Of a stretch of DNA of 64,000 nt, positions 7,859 through 15,495 are shown piece by piece. Both the position numbers and the translations under genes were made by a program. The stretch is from the NCBI RefSeq assembly GCF_009674585.1, contig NZ_WKJP01000001.1, positions 2,604,001 through 2,668,000 of the forward strand, read 5' to 3'. The notes below the pieces were generated by a model. The model had not been told where the DNA came from. It was given only the letters and a program-made list of their open reading frames with translations, and made no database searches. Position 1 is the stretch's first letter. Each line of letters begins with the position of its first letter. The stretch is from Haloferax marinisediminis (GTDB lineage Archaea > Halobacteriota > Halobacteria > Halobacteriales > Haloferacaceae).

Positions 7859-8845
7859 ATGAACGTCCCTTGTGTCCGTGTTCCCCGTGAATCGGGTGAA
7901 GCGACACGCCAACGCCTCGCCGACGCCGACCTGTTGGACCACGAACACCAGATTACTGTCGTGGAGGGGGACCTCTACATCCCCGTGGTCGCTGCCGACT
8001 CGGTTCCGACCGAGTTCGAAGTGGTCGATTTCGAACCACCGACGCGAGAGACACAGACGACGCCCGCAGACATCCTCGGGTACGAACCGTCGTACGAACG
8101 ACTCGGCGACATCGTCATCCTCGACGAAGACGACACAGAACGGGCCCGTGAGATTGCCACGGCCATCGTCGACTCAGACCTCAAAGCAGACACGGTGGTG
8201 AACCGCGCCTCGAAAATCAAGGGCGAACTCCGGGTTCGAGACTGGGACGTTCTCGTCGGCGACTCGACGGAGACGGTCCACCGCGAGTACGGCACCGAAC
8301 TCCACCTCGACATCGACACGGTGTACTTCTCACCGCGCCTCGCGACGGAGCGACACCGCGTCGTCGAACAGATTCGCGAGGGAGAACACGTCTTCGACAT
8401 GTTCGCCGGCGTCGGCCCGTTTGCCATCCCGGCGGCCGAAGCGGGCGCCGACGTCGTGGCCTGTGACCTGAACGAAGCGGCCGTCGAGTTCCTCAGAGAG
8501 AACGCGGAGCGAAACGACGTGTCCGACCGGGTCACAGCCGTCCACGGCGACGTTCGCGAGGTGGCCGACGACTACGAAGGGTGGGCAGAACGCCTCATCA
8601 TGAACCTACCCCACAGCGCCGACGAGTTCCTCGACACCGCTGTTCGACTCGCCGGCGACGAGTGCATCATCCACCTCTACGACATCCAGCACGAAGACGA
8701 CCCGTTCGGCCCCGGTCTCGCTGCGGTCCGCGCCGCCGCCGACGAGGAGTACGATGTGGAGGTCATCGAGGAGAAAATCGTCCGGTCGTACGCCCCACAC
8801 GAGTACAACGTCTGTTTGGACGTTCGCCTGACGAAGCGCCCGTAG
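7859..8845 (+). CDS. trm5: tRNA (guanine37-N1)-methyltransferase Trm5
   Basis: 328 residues. This Rossmann-fold enzyme transfers a methyl group from S-adenosylmethionine to N1 of G37 next to the anticodon, preventing frameshifts. A D1-type N-terminal region is followed by the RNA-contacting HREYG-x5-D-x4-YFSPRLATERHRV block (residues about 141-163). Then come motif I VFDMFAGVGPFAIPAA, the acidic DLNEAAVEFLREN loop and the catalytic/target loop MNLPHSADEF. NLPH is the Trm5 version of the N-P-P motif. Length matches archaeal Trm5. It is followed 93 nt later by a tRNA gene on the same strand. Confidence 0.93.
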   Translation: MNVPCVRVPRESGEATRQRLADADLLDHEHQITVVEGDLYIPVVAADSVPTEFEVVDFEPPTRETQTTPADILGYEPSYERLGDIVILDEDDTERAREIATAIVDSDLKADTVVNRASKIKGELRVRDWDVLVGDSTETVHREYGTELHLDIDTVYFSPRLATERHRVVEQIREGEHVFDMFAGVGPFAIPAAEAGADVVACDLNEAAVEFLRENAERNDVSDRVTAVHGDVREVADDYEGWAERLIMNLPHSADEFLDTAVRLAGDECIIHLYDIQHEDDPFGPGLAAVRAAADEEYDVEVIEEKIVRSYAPHEYNVCLDVRLTKRP

Positions 8846-8938
8846 CGCAACGTGGTGACGACCGACAGACACAGGGTTGATTCGCAAGTCTTAATTACGT
8901 AACCGGGGTACGAAAGAATGCGTTCGAAAGCCCACCGC

Positions 8939-9011
8939 GCCGGTGTAGCTCAGCTGGCAGAGCGATTCCTTCGTAAGGAATAGGCCGAGGGTTCAAATCC
9001 CTCCACCGGCT
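8939..9011 (+). tRNA. tRNA-Thr (anticodon CGT)
   Basis: A full cloverleaf can be drawn. The 7-bp acceptor is GCCGGTG/CACCGGC and the D stem GCTC/GAGC. The anticodon stem is ATTCC/GGAAT around loop TTCGTAA (anticodon CGT, reading ACG). The T stem GAGGG/CCCTC closes loop TTCAAAT, and the discriminator base is T. No intron and no encoded CCA. A short T run (9014-9018) follows. U is the usual discriminator of archaeal tRNA-Thr. Confidence 0.95.
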
Positions 9012-9035
9012 TACTTTTCCCGCGAAACTCACACG

Positions 9036-9056
9036 CCGAGCACCTCGTGTGCTCGG
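9036..9056 (+). terminator. Hairpin downstream of tRNA-Thr
   Basis: Perfect 8-bp inverted repeat CCGAGCAC/GTGCTCGG with a 5-nt loop, 25 nt after the tRNA. It may protect or terminate the tRNA transcript, or belong to the remnant described at 9085-9100. No U-tract follows directly, so a terminator role is only possible. Confidence 0.4.
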
Positions 9057-9084
9057 TACTCGTGAGCGGGTGAATCAGTGACTC

Positions 9085-9100
9085 TGGAGGGATTTGAACC
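9085..9100 (-). repeat. Inverted 16-bp copy of the tRNA-Thr T-arm
   Basis: TGGAGGGATTTGAACC is the exact reverse complement of 8990-9005 in the tRNA T arm and 3' acceptor strand. It is followed by imperfect GAGCGAAGCGA-like repeats to about 9136. It could be a tRNA fragment left by integration or excision of a mobile element. No integrase gene is nearby. Confidence 0.6.
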
Positions 9101-9176
9101 AGGGAGCGAAGCGAACGAAGTGAGCAGAGCGACCGAGGTTCACAATCCCGATTGCACGGCGACACACAGACTCTCG

Positions 9177-9407
9177 TCACTCCAGTACGATACACGTACT
9201 CGTCCGGCCGACGCCGTCGATCGTGTGAATCTCGTCGGAGATGAGTTTGAGTAGGTCGCGTTCGACATCCGCTTCGACTTCTGCGATGACATCGACCTCG
9301 CCGGCGACGACATTGGCTTTGCGTACCCCGTCGAGTGTGCTGACTTGTTTGGCGACGTCCTGTGCGGTTCCCGCGGCAGTCTGAATCGTGATGTAGGCTT
9401 CGACCAT
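9177..9407 (-). CDS. Stand-alone Lrp/AsnC ligand-binding (RAM) domain protein
   Basis: 76 residues matching the C-terminal effector-binding domain of Lrp/AsnC regulators without the DNA-binding half: VEAYITIQTAAGTAQDVAKQV, then KANVVAGEVDVIAEVEA and a final GRTSTCIVLE strand. RAM domains bind amino acids in oligomer interfaces and can modulate full-length Lrp proteins. The beta-alpha-beta-beta-alpha-beta order is complete, so this is a normal member, not a truncated gene. Target unknown. Confidence 0.88.
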   Translation of the reverse strand: MVEAYITIQTAAGTAQDVAKQVSTLDGVRKANVVAGEVDVIAEVEADVERDLLKLISDEIHTIDGVGRTSTCIVLE

Positions 9408-9509
9408 TCGTAATTATACTCTGTCAATTGGCATAAGTGCGAGTCAGCGTAGCAGGCACAACAGGTCTGAGAAGCGCCACAATCCGATTGTACAGAATCG
9501 ACCGCGCGG

Positions 9510-9710
9510 TCAGCGCTCAGGAATTCCACACACTCCCGCTTCCTCACCCATCTTCTCGACACCGGGTGCGAAGCGGCCTAACTTCCAGTCGGGGTCGTGG
9601 CCCGTCTCTTCGCGGTGGTGTTCGATTCGGAGACGGGCGTCGGCGAGTTTCGAGAACCGCTCTTCGAGACCACACGCGGGGCAGATAACCGTCGCTCGGG
9701 TGTCCGTCAT
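9510..9710 (-). CDS. Small zinc-finger protein (CPxCG type)
   Basis: 66 residues starting MTDTRATVICPACGLEERF. The CPxCG knuckle, a later H-H pair (EHHREETGHDPDW) and a Cys near the end (GVCGIPER) suggest a zinc-bound mini-domain. Many haloarchaeal proteins under 70 residues carry such motifs and act in regulation, but this one is not individually recognised. The ATG at 9710 puts the zinc motif at the usual distance from the N-terminus; a longer reading to 9782 adds Arg-rich shadow sequence and is rejected. Confidence 0.75.
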   Translation of the reverse strand: MTDTRATVICPACGLEERFSKLADARLRIEHHREETGHDPDWKLGRFAPGVEKMGEEAGVCGIPER

Positions 9711-9904
9711 TGTTCGAACAGAACACAGCAGTCGAAGTAATTCTGTCGGGTGTCGTTTTGTAGTGGGCATACAACACGTCAATTCAGCAGATTATTGTGG
9801 GTCGAGGGCACGACACACAAAATCAGACGATGTCGAAAGAAGCCGTGTAGCGCAGGGATTCACAAAAATAAGGGCCGATACGATACCGAGGGAGTGCGGT
9901 CGCG

Positions 9905-10480
9905 TCAACCCATGACGAGGCTCATCCACCTGTTCTTCTTGACGAACTCCAAGTTCTCCAGGTAGGCGTCAACGCCGAGGATTCTCCCGGCACCGAAGGC
10001 ACCGAGTCCGAACAGCAACACGGCGTAGACGATGTGGTCGTCGACGACCCACCCGTGGGCGAGTGGAAGACCAGCGAGGATGCCGCCTTCGAGTGCCGCT
10101 GCCCAGTAGAACAGCATCATGATTGCACCCCAGAACGCGCTAAACCGGACGAACGCACCGAGGATGAGCGCCAATCCAGTGAGCGTGAGCCCCCACATGT
10201 TGAGTTGGTCGATGAGCGGATTCCCAGCCATCGACATCCACAAGCCAGCCAGGGGGTTCCCGGGTGGGATGGCGTTCGCGAGGAAGCCAGCAGCAGTCCA
10301 ATTGTTCGAGGGGTCCGCATCCAGGTACGTGACGAGTTTCGTCACGCCACCCTGGAACAGCGTCCATCCCATCACGATTCGCATGATGAACAGCGAGAGA
10401 CCGACCCACCGCTCTGAGTATTCGAACGTTACGTCCTGTCCAAACAGCTTCGTCTCTAGTACACGGCTACTCGTTGCCAT
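9905..10480 (-). CDS. DoxX family membrane protein
   Basis: 191 residues with four transmembrane helices of the DoxX type. The first carries SLFIMRIVMGWTLFQGGVTK (the R-x-x-x-G-x-x-x-x-x-G pattern), then LTLTGLALILGAFVRFSAFWG and a last helix YAVLLFGLGAFGAGRILGVD. DoxX proteins are quinone-reactive or thiol-linked membrane proteins; an insert between helices 1 and 2 (WTAAGFLANAIPPGNPL) is common in archaeal forms. The ATG at 10480 removes a non-hydrophobic, poorly coded N-terminus. Divergent from dph5, with about 107 nt between them. Confidence 0.86.
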   Translation of the reverse strand: MATSSRVLETKLFGQDVTFEYSERWVGLSLFIMRIVMGWTLFQGGVTKLVTYLDADPSNNWTAAGFLANAIPPGNPLAGLWMSMAGNPLIDQLNMWGLTLTGLALILGAFVRFSAFWGAIMMLFYWAAALEGGILAGLPLAHGWVVDDHIVYAVLLFGLGAFGAGRILGVDAYLENLEFVKKNRWMSLVMG

Positions 10481-10587
10481 ATAGAGGAGATATTTTCCGT
10501 CAACATATTTAGAAGTGTTGCAGATTCTCACTCATTGCCGAACGACCGTGTCACGCCGTTTATCACCGCCCACGACAGAGCAGAGGT

Positions 10588-11400
10588 ATGCTCACCTTCA
10601 TCGGACTCGGTCTCTTCGACGAGCGCTCTATCAGCGTCGAAGGACGCGAGGCACTCGCCGATGCCGACCGTGCGTTCGCAGAGTTCTACACGAGCCACCT
10701 CGTCGGTGCGACCGTCGAAGACCTCGAAACGTACCACGACATCGACATCGAAGTACGCGACCGGGCTGGTGTCGAACAAGACCCAGAAGAGATTCTTGCG
10801 GCCGCCGAGGAAGAGCACGTAGCGTTCCTCACTGCCGGCGACACGATGATTTCGACGACACACGTCGATCTCCGCCTCCGGGCCGAAGCGCGAGGAATCG
10901 AGACGCACCTCATCCACGGCGTCACCGCCCAGTCTGCAGCGAGTGGGCTCACTGGGCTCCAGAACTACCGTTTCGGGAAGGCAGTCACCCTTCCGTTCCC
11001 GTACGTCCACGGTGGCGACCCAGTCCCGAAGAGCGTCGTCGACTCACTCGAAGCGAACCGCGAACGCGGGTTGCACACGCTCGTCTATCTGGATATCAAA
11101 GTCGACTGGGAAGGTCGCCGCGGCGTCGAAGTCGAAGGCGACCAGTACATGACCGCAGACTACGCCGCCGAGTTGTTCGCAGAACACTGGGACGGCGACG
11201 CACTCGGCGTTGCAGTCTGTCGGGCGGGGAGCCGAGAACCAGTCGTTGCGGCCGACCGACTGAGTGAACTCGCTAAACAGGACTTCGGTGACCCGCTTCA
11301 CATGCTCATCATCCCCGGAGAGGTACACCACGTCGAAGCGGACGCGCTGATGGGGCTTGGTGGAGCACCAGAAGACCTGTTCGACTACGACGAACGGTAG
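10588..11400 (+). CDS. dph5: Diphthine synthase Dph5/DphB
   Basis: 270 residues of the tetrapyrrole-methylase fold. The enzyme methylates the modified histidine of elongation factor 2 during diphthamide synthesis. The start MLTFIGLGLFDERSIS has the GLGL nucleotide loop. FLTAGDTMISTTHVDLRL is the SAM-binding GD-x-M-x-A/S-T-T-H motif, GVTAQSAASGLTGLQNYRFG is the Dph5-specific segment, and GDPLHMLIIPGEVHHVEADAL closes the C-terminus. Length is normal. It converges on artA with 70 nt between the two stops. Confidence 0.95.
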   Translation: MLTFIGLGLFDERSISVEGREALADADRAFAEFYTSHLVGATVEDLETYHDIDIEVRDRAGVEQDPEEILAAAEEEHVAFLTAGDTMISTTHVDLRLRAEARGIETHLIHGVTAQSAASGLTGLQNYRFGKAVTLPFPYVHGGDPVPKSVVDSLEANRERGLHTLVYLDIKVDWEGRRGVEVEGDQYMTADYAAELFAEHWDGDALGVAVCRAGSREPVVAADRLSELAKQDFGDPLHMLIIPGEVHHVEADALMGLGGAPEDLFDYDER

Positions 11401-11470
11401 ACAAACTCACCCGCCGGAACCGCAAATAGCCGAACCGAGAGGAAAAACAGCTTTCGGGGTTACTTCTTAC

Positions 11471-12403
11471 TTAGGCTCGTGGGTCGTTTCGACCCTCGAA
11501 GCCCAGTTCGGAGTGGAGGTCGTACTCTTCTCCAGTGACCATGTACAACACGTCCTCGATGACGGTGAGGAGTTCTGGGACCTCACGGACGACCAAGTAC
11601 GTGATGCCGATGAGTGCGACGACCGCGAGCACCTGACTGATGATGCGGTCGGAGATGAAAAACGACACCAGATACGGGTCCGACGAGCCGAACAAGAACA
11701 ACACTTCGTCGACGAACACGTGGAAGTACTGCTTTCCGACGGAGATAGTGATGAACGTCGTCCGGAGGAGGTTCAGCGCGTAGATAATCGGAACGGCGAT
11801 AGCCAGGCCACGGAGTTTGCGTCGAATCGGGGCGTCGACGGCCGCGATGAGGCCTGCGAAGATGGCGATACTCCCCAGTCCCGTACACGCGAGTACGACG
11901 GAAATCTCGATTCTGTGTGACCCCTGCATCCACAGGAACGTGTTCAGATATCCCTCGTCACCCGGGATCATGTTCGTCGAGTATCCGAGCGACTGGATGA
12001 GGAAGTTCGTCTGGGCGGCGACCGTCTCCATCAAGAAGCCGCGGGGTGCTGGAATCGTCGTCCCGAAGAGCGTCAACGCGGGAATCGTCTCGAACGGGAG
12101 ATACACGATTCCCATCGCAGCGACGGCACGCGAGAGGACGAACAACGTGTCACGACCGCTGTAGAGAAGCCAGCCGGCGTAGAGTGACGCGGGGACCGCA
12201 GCGATGGTCAACAACCCCTCGATGTAGCTCTTGTGAACGAGCGTGAAGTGTGGGATGAGTTGGAGCCAGAAGATGGCGAAGAGGACCCACGCAGCAGCCA
12301 TCACTCGTCGCCCGAGTTCGCGGTCGCGCCCGTTTGCGACCACACCAGCGACGAAGGCGGCGATGGCCACCCAAGCAAGGATATCGGAGAGCAGACCGGG
12401 CAT
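11471..12403 (-). CDS. artA: Archaeosortase A
   Basis: 310-residue multi-pass membrane thiol transferase of the exosortase/archaeosortase superfamily. It removes the PGF-CTERM anchor of surface proteins such as the S-layer glycoprotein, in exchange for a lipid. With the ATG at 12403 the predicted catalytic residues are C173 (in LACTGLGS), R214 (in NLLRTTF) and R253 (in ISDRIIS), the triad I recall for Haloferax ArtA. At least seven hydrophobic segments are visible. A reading upstream to 12520 has no membrane character and is rejected. The gene directly upstream on the same strand encodes a PGF-CTERM S-layer protein, with a terminator between them, so artA probably has its own promoter near 12425 (minus-strand ATTTATTTC). 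Confidence 0.95.
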   Translation of the reverse strand: MPGLLSDILAWVAIAAFVAGVVANGRDRELGRRVMAAAWVLFAIFWLQLIPHFTLVHKSYIEGLLTIAAVPASLYAGWLLYSGRDTLFVLSRAVAAMGIVYLPFETIPALTLFGTTIPAPRGFLMETVAAQTNFLIQSLGYSTNMIPGDEGYLNTFLWMQGSHRIEISVVLACTGLGSIAIFAGLIAAVDAPIRRKLRGLAIAVPIIYALNLLRTTFITISVGKQYFHVFVDEVLFLFGSSDPYLVSFFISDRIISQVLAVVALIGITYLVVREVPELLTVIEDVLYMVTGEEYDLHSELGFEGRNDPRA

Positions 12404-12532
12404 ACGTGTTGGAACACGTGGACGAAATAAATCCCTTGTCGTTGCGTGCGCCGACGATGCGCGACCGGTCGAACTCTGTGACAGTATCGACGTGTGACTC
12501 GTGACGACGCTGTCGCTCACGGGTCGAGGTCA

Positions 12533-12565
12533 ATAAAAAAATTGAGGGAACCGGGAAAACCCGGT
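12533..12565 (-). terminator. Hairpin and U-tract terminator of the S-layer gene
   Basis: On the minus strand, 16 nt after the S-layer stop, ACCGGG/CCCGGT forms a 6-bp stem with a TTTT loop. A short spacer and a run of T (12535-12541) follow. This resembles an intrinsic terminator and fits a very highly transcribed gene upstream of artA. Confidence 0.65.
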
Positions 12566-12581
12566 GGTTAGTTAGCGAGGT

Positions 12582-15212
12582 TTAGTCGCGGCGAACTGCG
12601 AGGAGAGCCGCAGCGACGAGAGCGACGAGGGAGACGACGACGCCGAAGCCAGGCGTGCTGGATTCAGTGGTCTCTTCTGCCGGCTCTTCAGTCGGCTCTT
12701 CCGTTGGTTCTTCCGTGGGTTCCTCGGTTGGCTCTTCCGTCGGCTCTTCCGTCGGAGTTGCCGTTTCTTCGGTTTCCTCAGGCGTTTCGGTTGCCGTCTC
12801 AGTCTCTTCGACGAGGCCAACGACGCCCTCTGCGGAGGCGTCTTCAGCGTCGCCAGAGTCGACGGAGACAGTCACTTCGAACTCGTCGCCTTCCTTCTGT
12901 TCGGAGAAGTCGAATGCGGACGAGAACGAACCGTCAGCCTGGACGTATGCGGTTGCCGTCTTGAGGAAGCGCGGCTGGGTGTCGCCGGTGGACTTCACGC
13001 GGACGGTGAGAGCCGTACCGGGTGCGACAGATGCCGAGCCCGAGAGCGTCTGCTCTGCGGCAGCCGAGACGTTAGCGTCGTCTCCGAGCGAGAGCTCAGG
13101 AGCGACGACTTCGAATTCAGCGGATGCGTTTTCGTCTTCGTCGGCGAGGTCACCGTCTTCGAGGACGGTGAACGTCGCGTTGAATGCATCGTCGTCCTCG
13201 ACAGCGAACTGGTCAGCACCAGTGCTGTAGGAGTCCGTGCGCGAAGCAGAGACGTCGTCGAGGTCGTAGACGATGAAGTACGTGTCGTTCTCGCCGTCAG
13301 CGATGACCGTGGCGCTGGAGCTGTTGATGCCCAGGACCTTGGCGTCGCGGTTTGGACCAGGGTTCGTCTGCTCGACGGTGACGTCGAACTGCGTACCCGT
13401 GAGGTCGTCGAAGCTCTCAGCGTCGAAGGCGCCTTCGAGACCCGTTGCGACGACCTGGTGGACGACGACGTCGCCGTTGGCGACGGAGTCAGTCTGCGTC
13501 AGGTTGCCGTCTTCGATGGCGTCGTAGACGTCCGAAGCCTCAGTGACTTCGGTGCCCGTTGGGGCCGTCCAGACAGCCTGGGAGTCCGTGCTGCGCTCTT
13601 CGAGGACGAGGGTGCCGACGTTGTCGGCATCGTCGCCAGTTGCGACTTCGAGACCGTAGTCACCAGCGTCGAGGAGACCCGAGACGCCGGTCGTGATGTT
13701 GTCGGAGGTGACGGAGACGCTGTCGTCGCTGTCGTCAACGTCGAACGATGCTGGGTTGCCAGCGTCGTACGTGTTGAACAGGAGGACAACTTCGCCGTCG
13801 TCGTTGCCGTCAGTGACGGAGACGTTCGCGGTGTAACCCACGTCGTCGCCGCCAATCATGACGTCTGCTTCATCCGTACCCTCGAGGGTGACGGTGATTT
13901 CTGCGATGTCGCCAACCTGTTCGGTGACGACGTTGGAACCGAAGTCGGACGAGGAGTCCTTAGCCTTCGAGACCGAGACAGAGTCGGAGACGACGGTGAC
14001 TCCAGAGAAGGAGTCCGTCACTTCGACCGTGTAGTTACCGGAGTCGAGCGAACCGAGGTTGAAAGCAGCTTCACCCTGACCGTCGAGTTCGACAGTCTGG
14101 GAAGCGACTTCGTCGTCGTCAGAGTCGACTGCGACGACGTCGACGGTGCGGCCGTTGGCGTTTGCCGTGACCGTACCTTCGAGGTCATCCTCGTCCGTGA
14201 TGTTGAGGTCGTCGACGGAGACGTCGAGACCGAGGTCGCGAACGTCAACGGAGCCTTCAGCGGCGTCGACCGTACCGAAGTCGAACTCGTACGTGTCGAG
14301 TGCGCGGTCCTCAGTGTTGAAGACGAAAACCTTGCTGTTCTTGCCGGTGGAACCAGCGAAGACGTAGTCGTTGTCCTCGTCAGAGGCCGTGACTTCGACG
14401 TCCGTGTTGGCGCTGCTAGCGACGACTGCAACGTTGGAGCCCTTGTAGGCCGTGTTGTTTGCCGTGCCGGAGTCGCCAACGAAGACGGGTGCGAAGGTGA
14501 CGTCCTTGGTGCCGGTCATCGTGTTACCGGCATCGTCCGTGATTTCGTACTCGACTTCGAGGTCGCTCGTGTTGATCTCGCTCAGGGAGAACGTGTGGGA
14601 GCTCTTCGTACCGGACGTGACTTCAGCGAGGCTGGAGTCACCGTCAGTGACGTTGAGCTTGGTGATGGTCACCGATTCACTGAATGCGACTTCGAGGTTA
14701 GCCGTGGATGCGTCCACACCAGTTGGGTACTGGATTGCGGAGAGGACAGACGGGTTCTCAGCGGCAGTAACCGTGAGCTGGTCCGCAACGGTGGTGTTAG
14801 CCGTCTCGTCGTAGTCCACTGAATTGTCAGTGTCCTCAGCAGCGGCCACGTCGTAAGTGCCCGCGTCGACAGAACTCAGGTCGAAGCTGCCAAGAGACTG
14901 ACCGGCGTTTGCTCCGGTACTGGTGGCAGACGCGTTCGGCTCACCTTCGTCAAGGATTCCGTCGCCGTCGACGTCAACCCAAGCGATCAGCGTGTCGGTA
15001 CTAGTGGTATTGTCATCCACCGATACGGTGGAGATGGAAGCAGAAGGACCTGCTTCCAAACTGACTGCAGTACCTGCTCCACTTCCAAGGTTAATGGAGT
15101 CAGGCGCAGGAGCAGCGGCAGCACTACCCGTAAACGCGATGGACCCGGCGAAAACCGAGAAAACCATCAGCGCCGCGAGCAGGACTGCGCGGATCTGTTT
15201 GTTGCGTGTCAT
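12582..15212 (-). CDS. csg: S-layer (surface) glycoprotein with PGF-CTERM anchor
   Basis: 876 residues. The N-terminus MTRNKQIRAVLLAALMVFSV followed by AGSIAFTGSAAAA is the haloarchaeal surface-glycoprotein Sec signal, probably cut after residue 34. The body is very acidic, nearly all Ser/Thr/Asp/Val and beta-rich Ig-like modules, with many N-x-S/T sequons (for example NNTTST early on), so it should be N-glycosylated by AglB. A Glu/Thr/Pro stalk of five EEPT repeats precedes PGF (about 854-856), a hydrophobic helix and a terminal RRD: the archaeosortase signal. Processed protein would form or join the cell-wall lattice. artA lies directly downstream. The Haloferax volcanii stalk as I recall it is Thr-rich; the Glu-Pro stalk here differs. 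Whether this is the main lattice protein cannot be told from one window. Confidence 0.9.
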   Translation of the reverse strand: MTRNKQIRAVLLAALMVFSVFAGSIAFTGSAAAAPAPDSINLGSGAGTAVSLEAGPSASISTVSVDDNTTSTDTLIAWVDVDGDGILDEGEPNASATSTGANAGQSLGSFDLSSVDAGTYDVAAAEDTDNSVDYDETANTTVADQLTVTAAENPSVLSAIQYPTGVDASTANLEVAFSESVTITKLNVTDGDSSLAEVTSGTKSSHTFSLSEINTSDLEVEYEITDDAGNTMTGTKDVTFAPVFVGDSGTANNTAYKGSNVAVVASSANTDVEVTASDEDNDYVFAGSTGKNSKVFVFNTEDRALDTYEFDFGTVDAAEGSVDVRDLGLDVSVDDLNITDEDDLEGTVTANANGRTVDVVAVDSDDDEVASQTVELDGQGEAAFNLGSLDSGNYTVEVTDSFSGVTVVSDSVSVSKAKDSSSDFGSNVVTEQVGDIAEITVTLEGTDEADVMIGGDDVGYTANVSVTDGNDDGEVVLLFNTYDAGNPASFDVDDSDDSVSVTSDNITTGVSGLLDAGDYGLEVATGDDADNVGTLVLEERSTDSQAVWTAPTGTEVTEASDVYDAIEDGNLTQTDSVANGDVVVHQVVATGLEGAFDAESFDDLTGTQFDVTVEQTNPGPNRDAKVLGINSSSATVIADGENDTYFIVYDLDDVSASRTDSYSTGADQFAVEDDDAFNATFTVLEDGDLADEDENASAEFEVVAPELSLGDDANVSAAAEQTLSGSASVAPGTALTVRVKSTGDTQPRFLKTATAYVQADGSFSSAFDFSEQKEGDEFEVTVSVDSGDAEDASAEGVVGLVEETETATETPEETEETATPTEEPTEEPTEEPTEEPTEEPTEEPAEETTESSTPGFGVVVSLVALVAAALLAVRRD
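12675..12760. repeat. 12-nt tandem repeats encoding the EEPT stalk
   Basis: About five to six near-identical units of the form GGCTCTTCCGTC (plus-strand view) encode (EEPT)n of the S-layer stalk. Third-position changes between units show moderate age. Being in multiples of three, length changes would keep the frame. Confidence 0.75.
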
Positions 15213-15340
15213 TGTTAGTTAGATGTGTCTGCAAGCGGCGAAGCAGCTTTCCTCCCAAATGAGCCCGAGGGTAGGTTCGGGCACGGGGTTACTCGCTGGG
15301 ATCACCTTGAGTAGGGGTACGGTCGGACCTATCTGCTGGC

Positions 15341-15350
15341 ATTATATATG
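15341..15350 (-). promoter_or_regulatory. TATA box of the S-layer gene
   Basis: Minus-strand CATATATAAT within the near-palindrome GCATATATAATGC, about 135 nt upstream of the ATG. It predicts a transcription start near 15318 and a leader of about 105 nt, long for haloarchaea but usual for S-layer genes. Confidence 0.7.
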
Positions 15351-15354
15351 CTTT

Positions 15355-15379
15355 GTGTATCTTCTTGGTATAGATACAC
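15355..15379. promoter_or_regulatory. Inverted repeat next to the S-layer TATA box
   Basis: GTGTATC (15355-15361) and GATACAC (15373-15379) are perfect inverted arms 11 nt apart. They begin 5 nt upstream of the TATA box, where a bound regulator could block or help TFB. Confidence 0.5.
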
Positions 15380-15402
15380 TCTTTTGGGCAATTCATTCAG
15401 TT

Positions 15403-15455
15403 TTGTCAACAAGAACGAGAATCAACTAACGGCTTGTTTTGTTACTTGTTGACAA
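15403..15455. promoter_or_regulatory. 11-bp inverted repeat upstream of the S-layer promoter
   Basis: TTGTCAACAAG (15403-15413) and CTTGTTGACAA (15445-15455) are perfect inverted arms, centres 42 bp apart, about four helical turns. They lie 53-105 bp upstream of the S-layer TATA and 41 nt after the stop of the glyoxalase gene, so operator and terminator/RNA-processing roles are both possible. Confidence 0.5.
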
Positions 15456-15495
15456 TCGAAAAAGAAAGCCGTCGACCGACTGATTTCGCAGCGTG

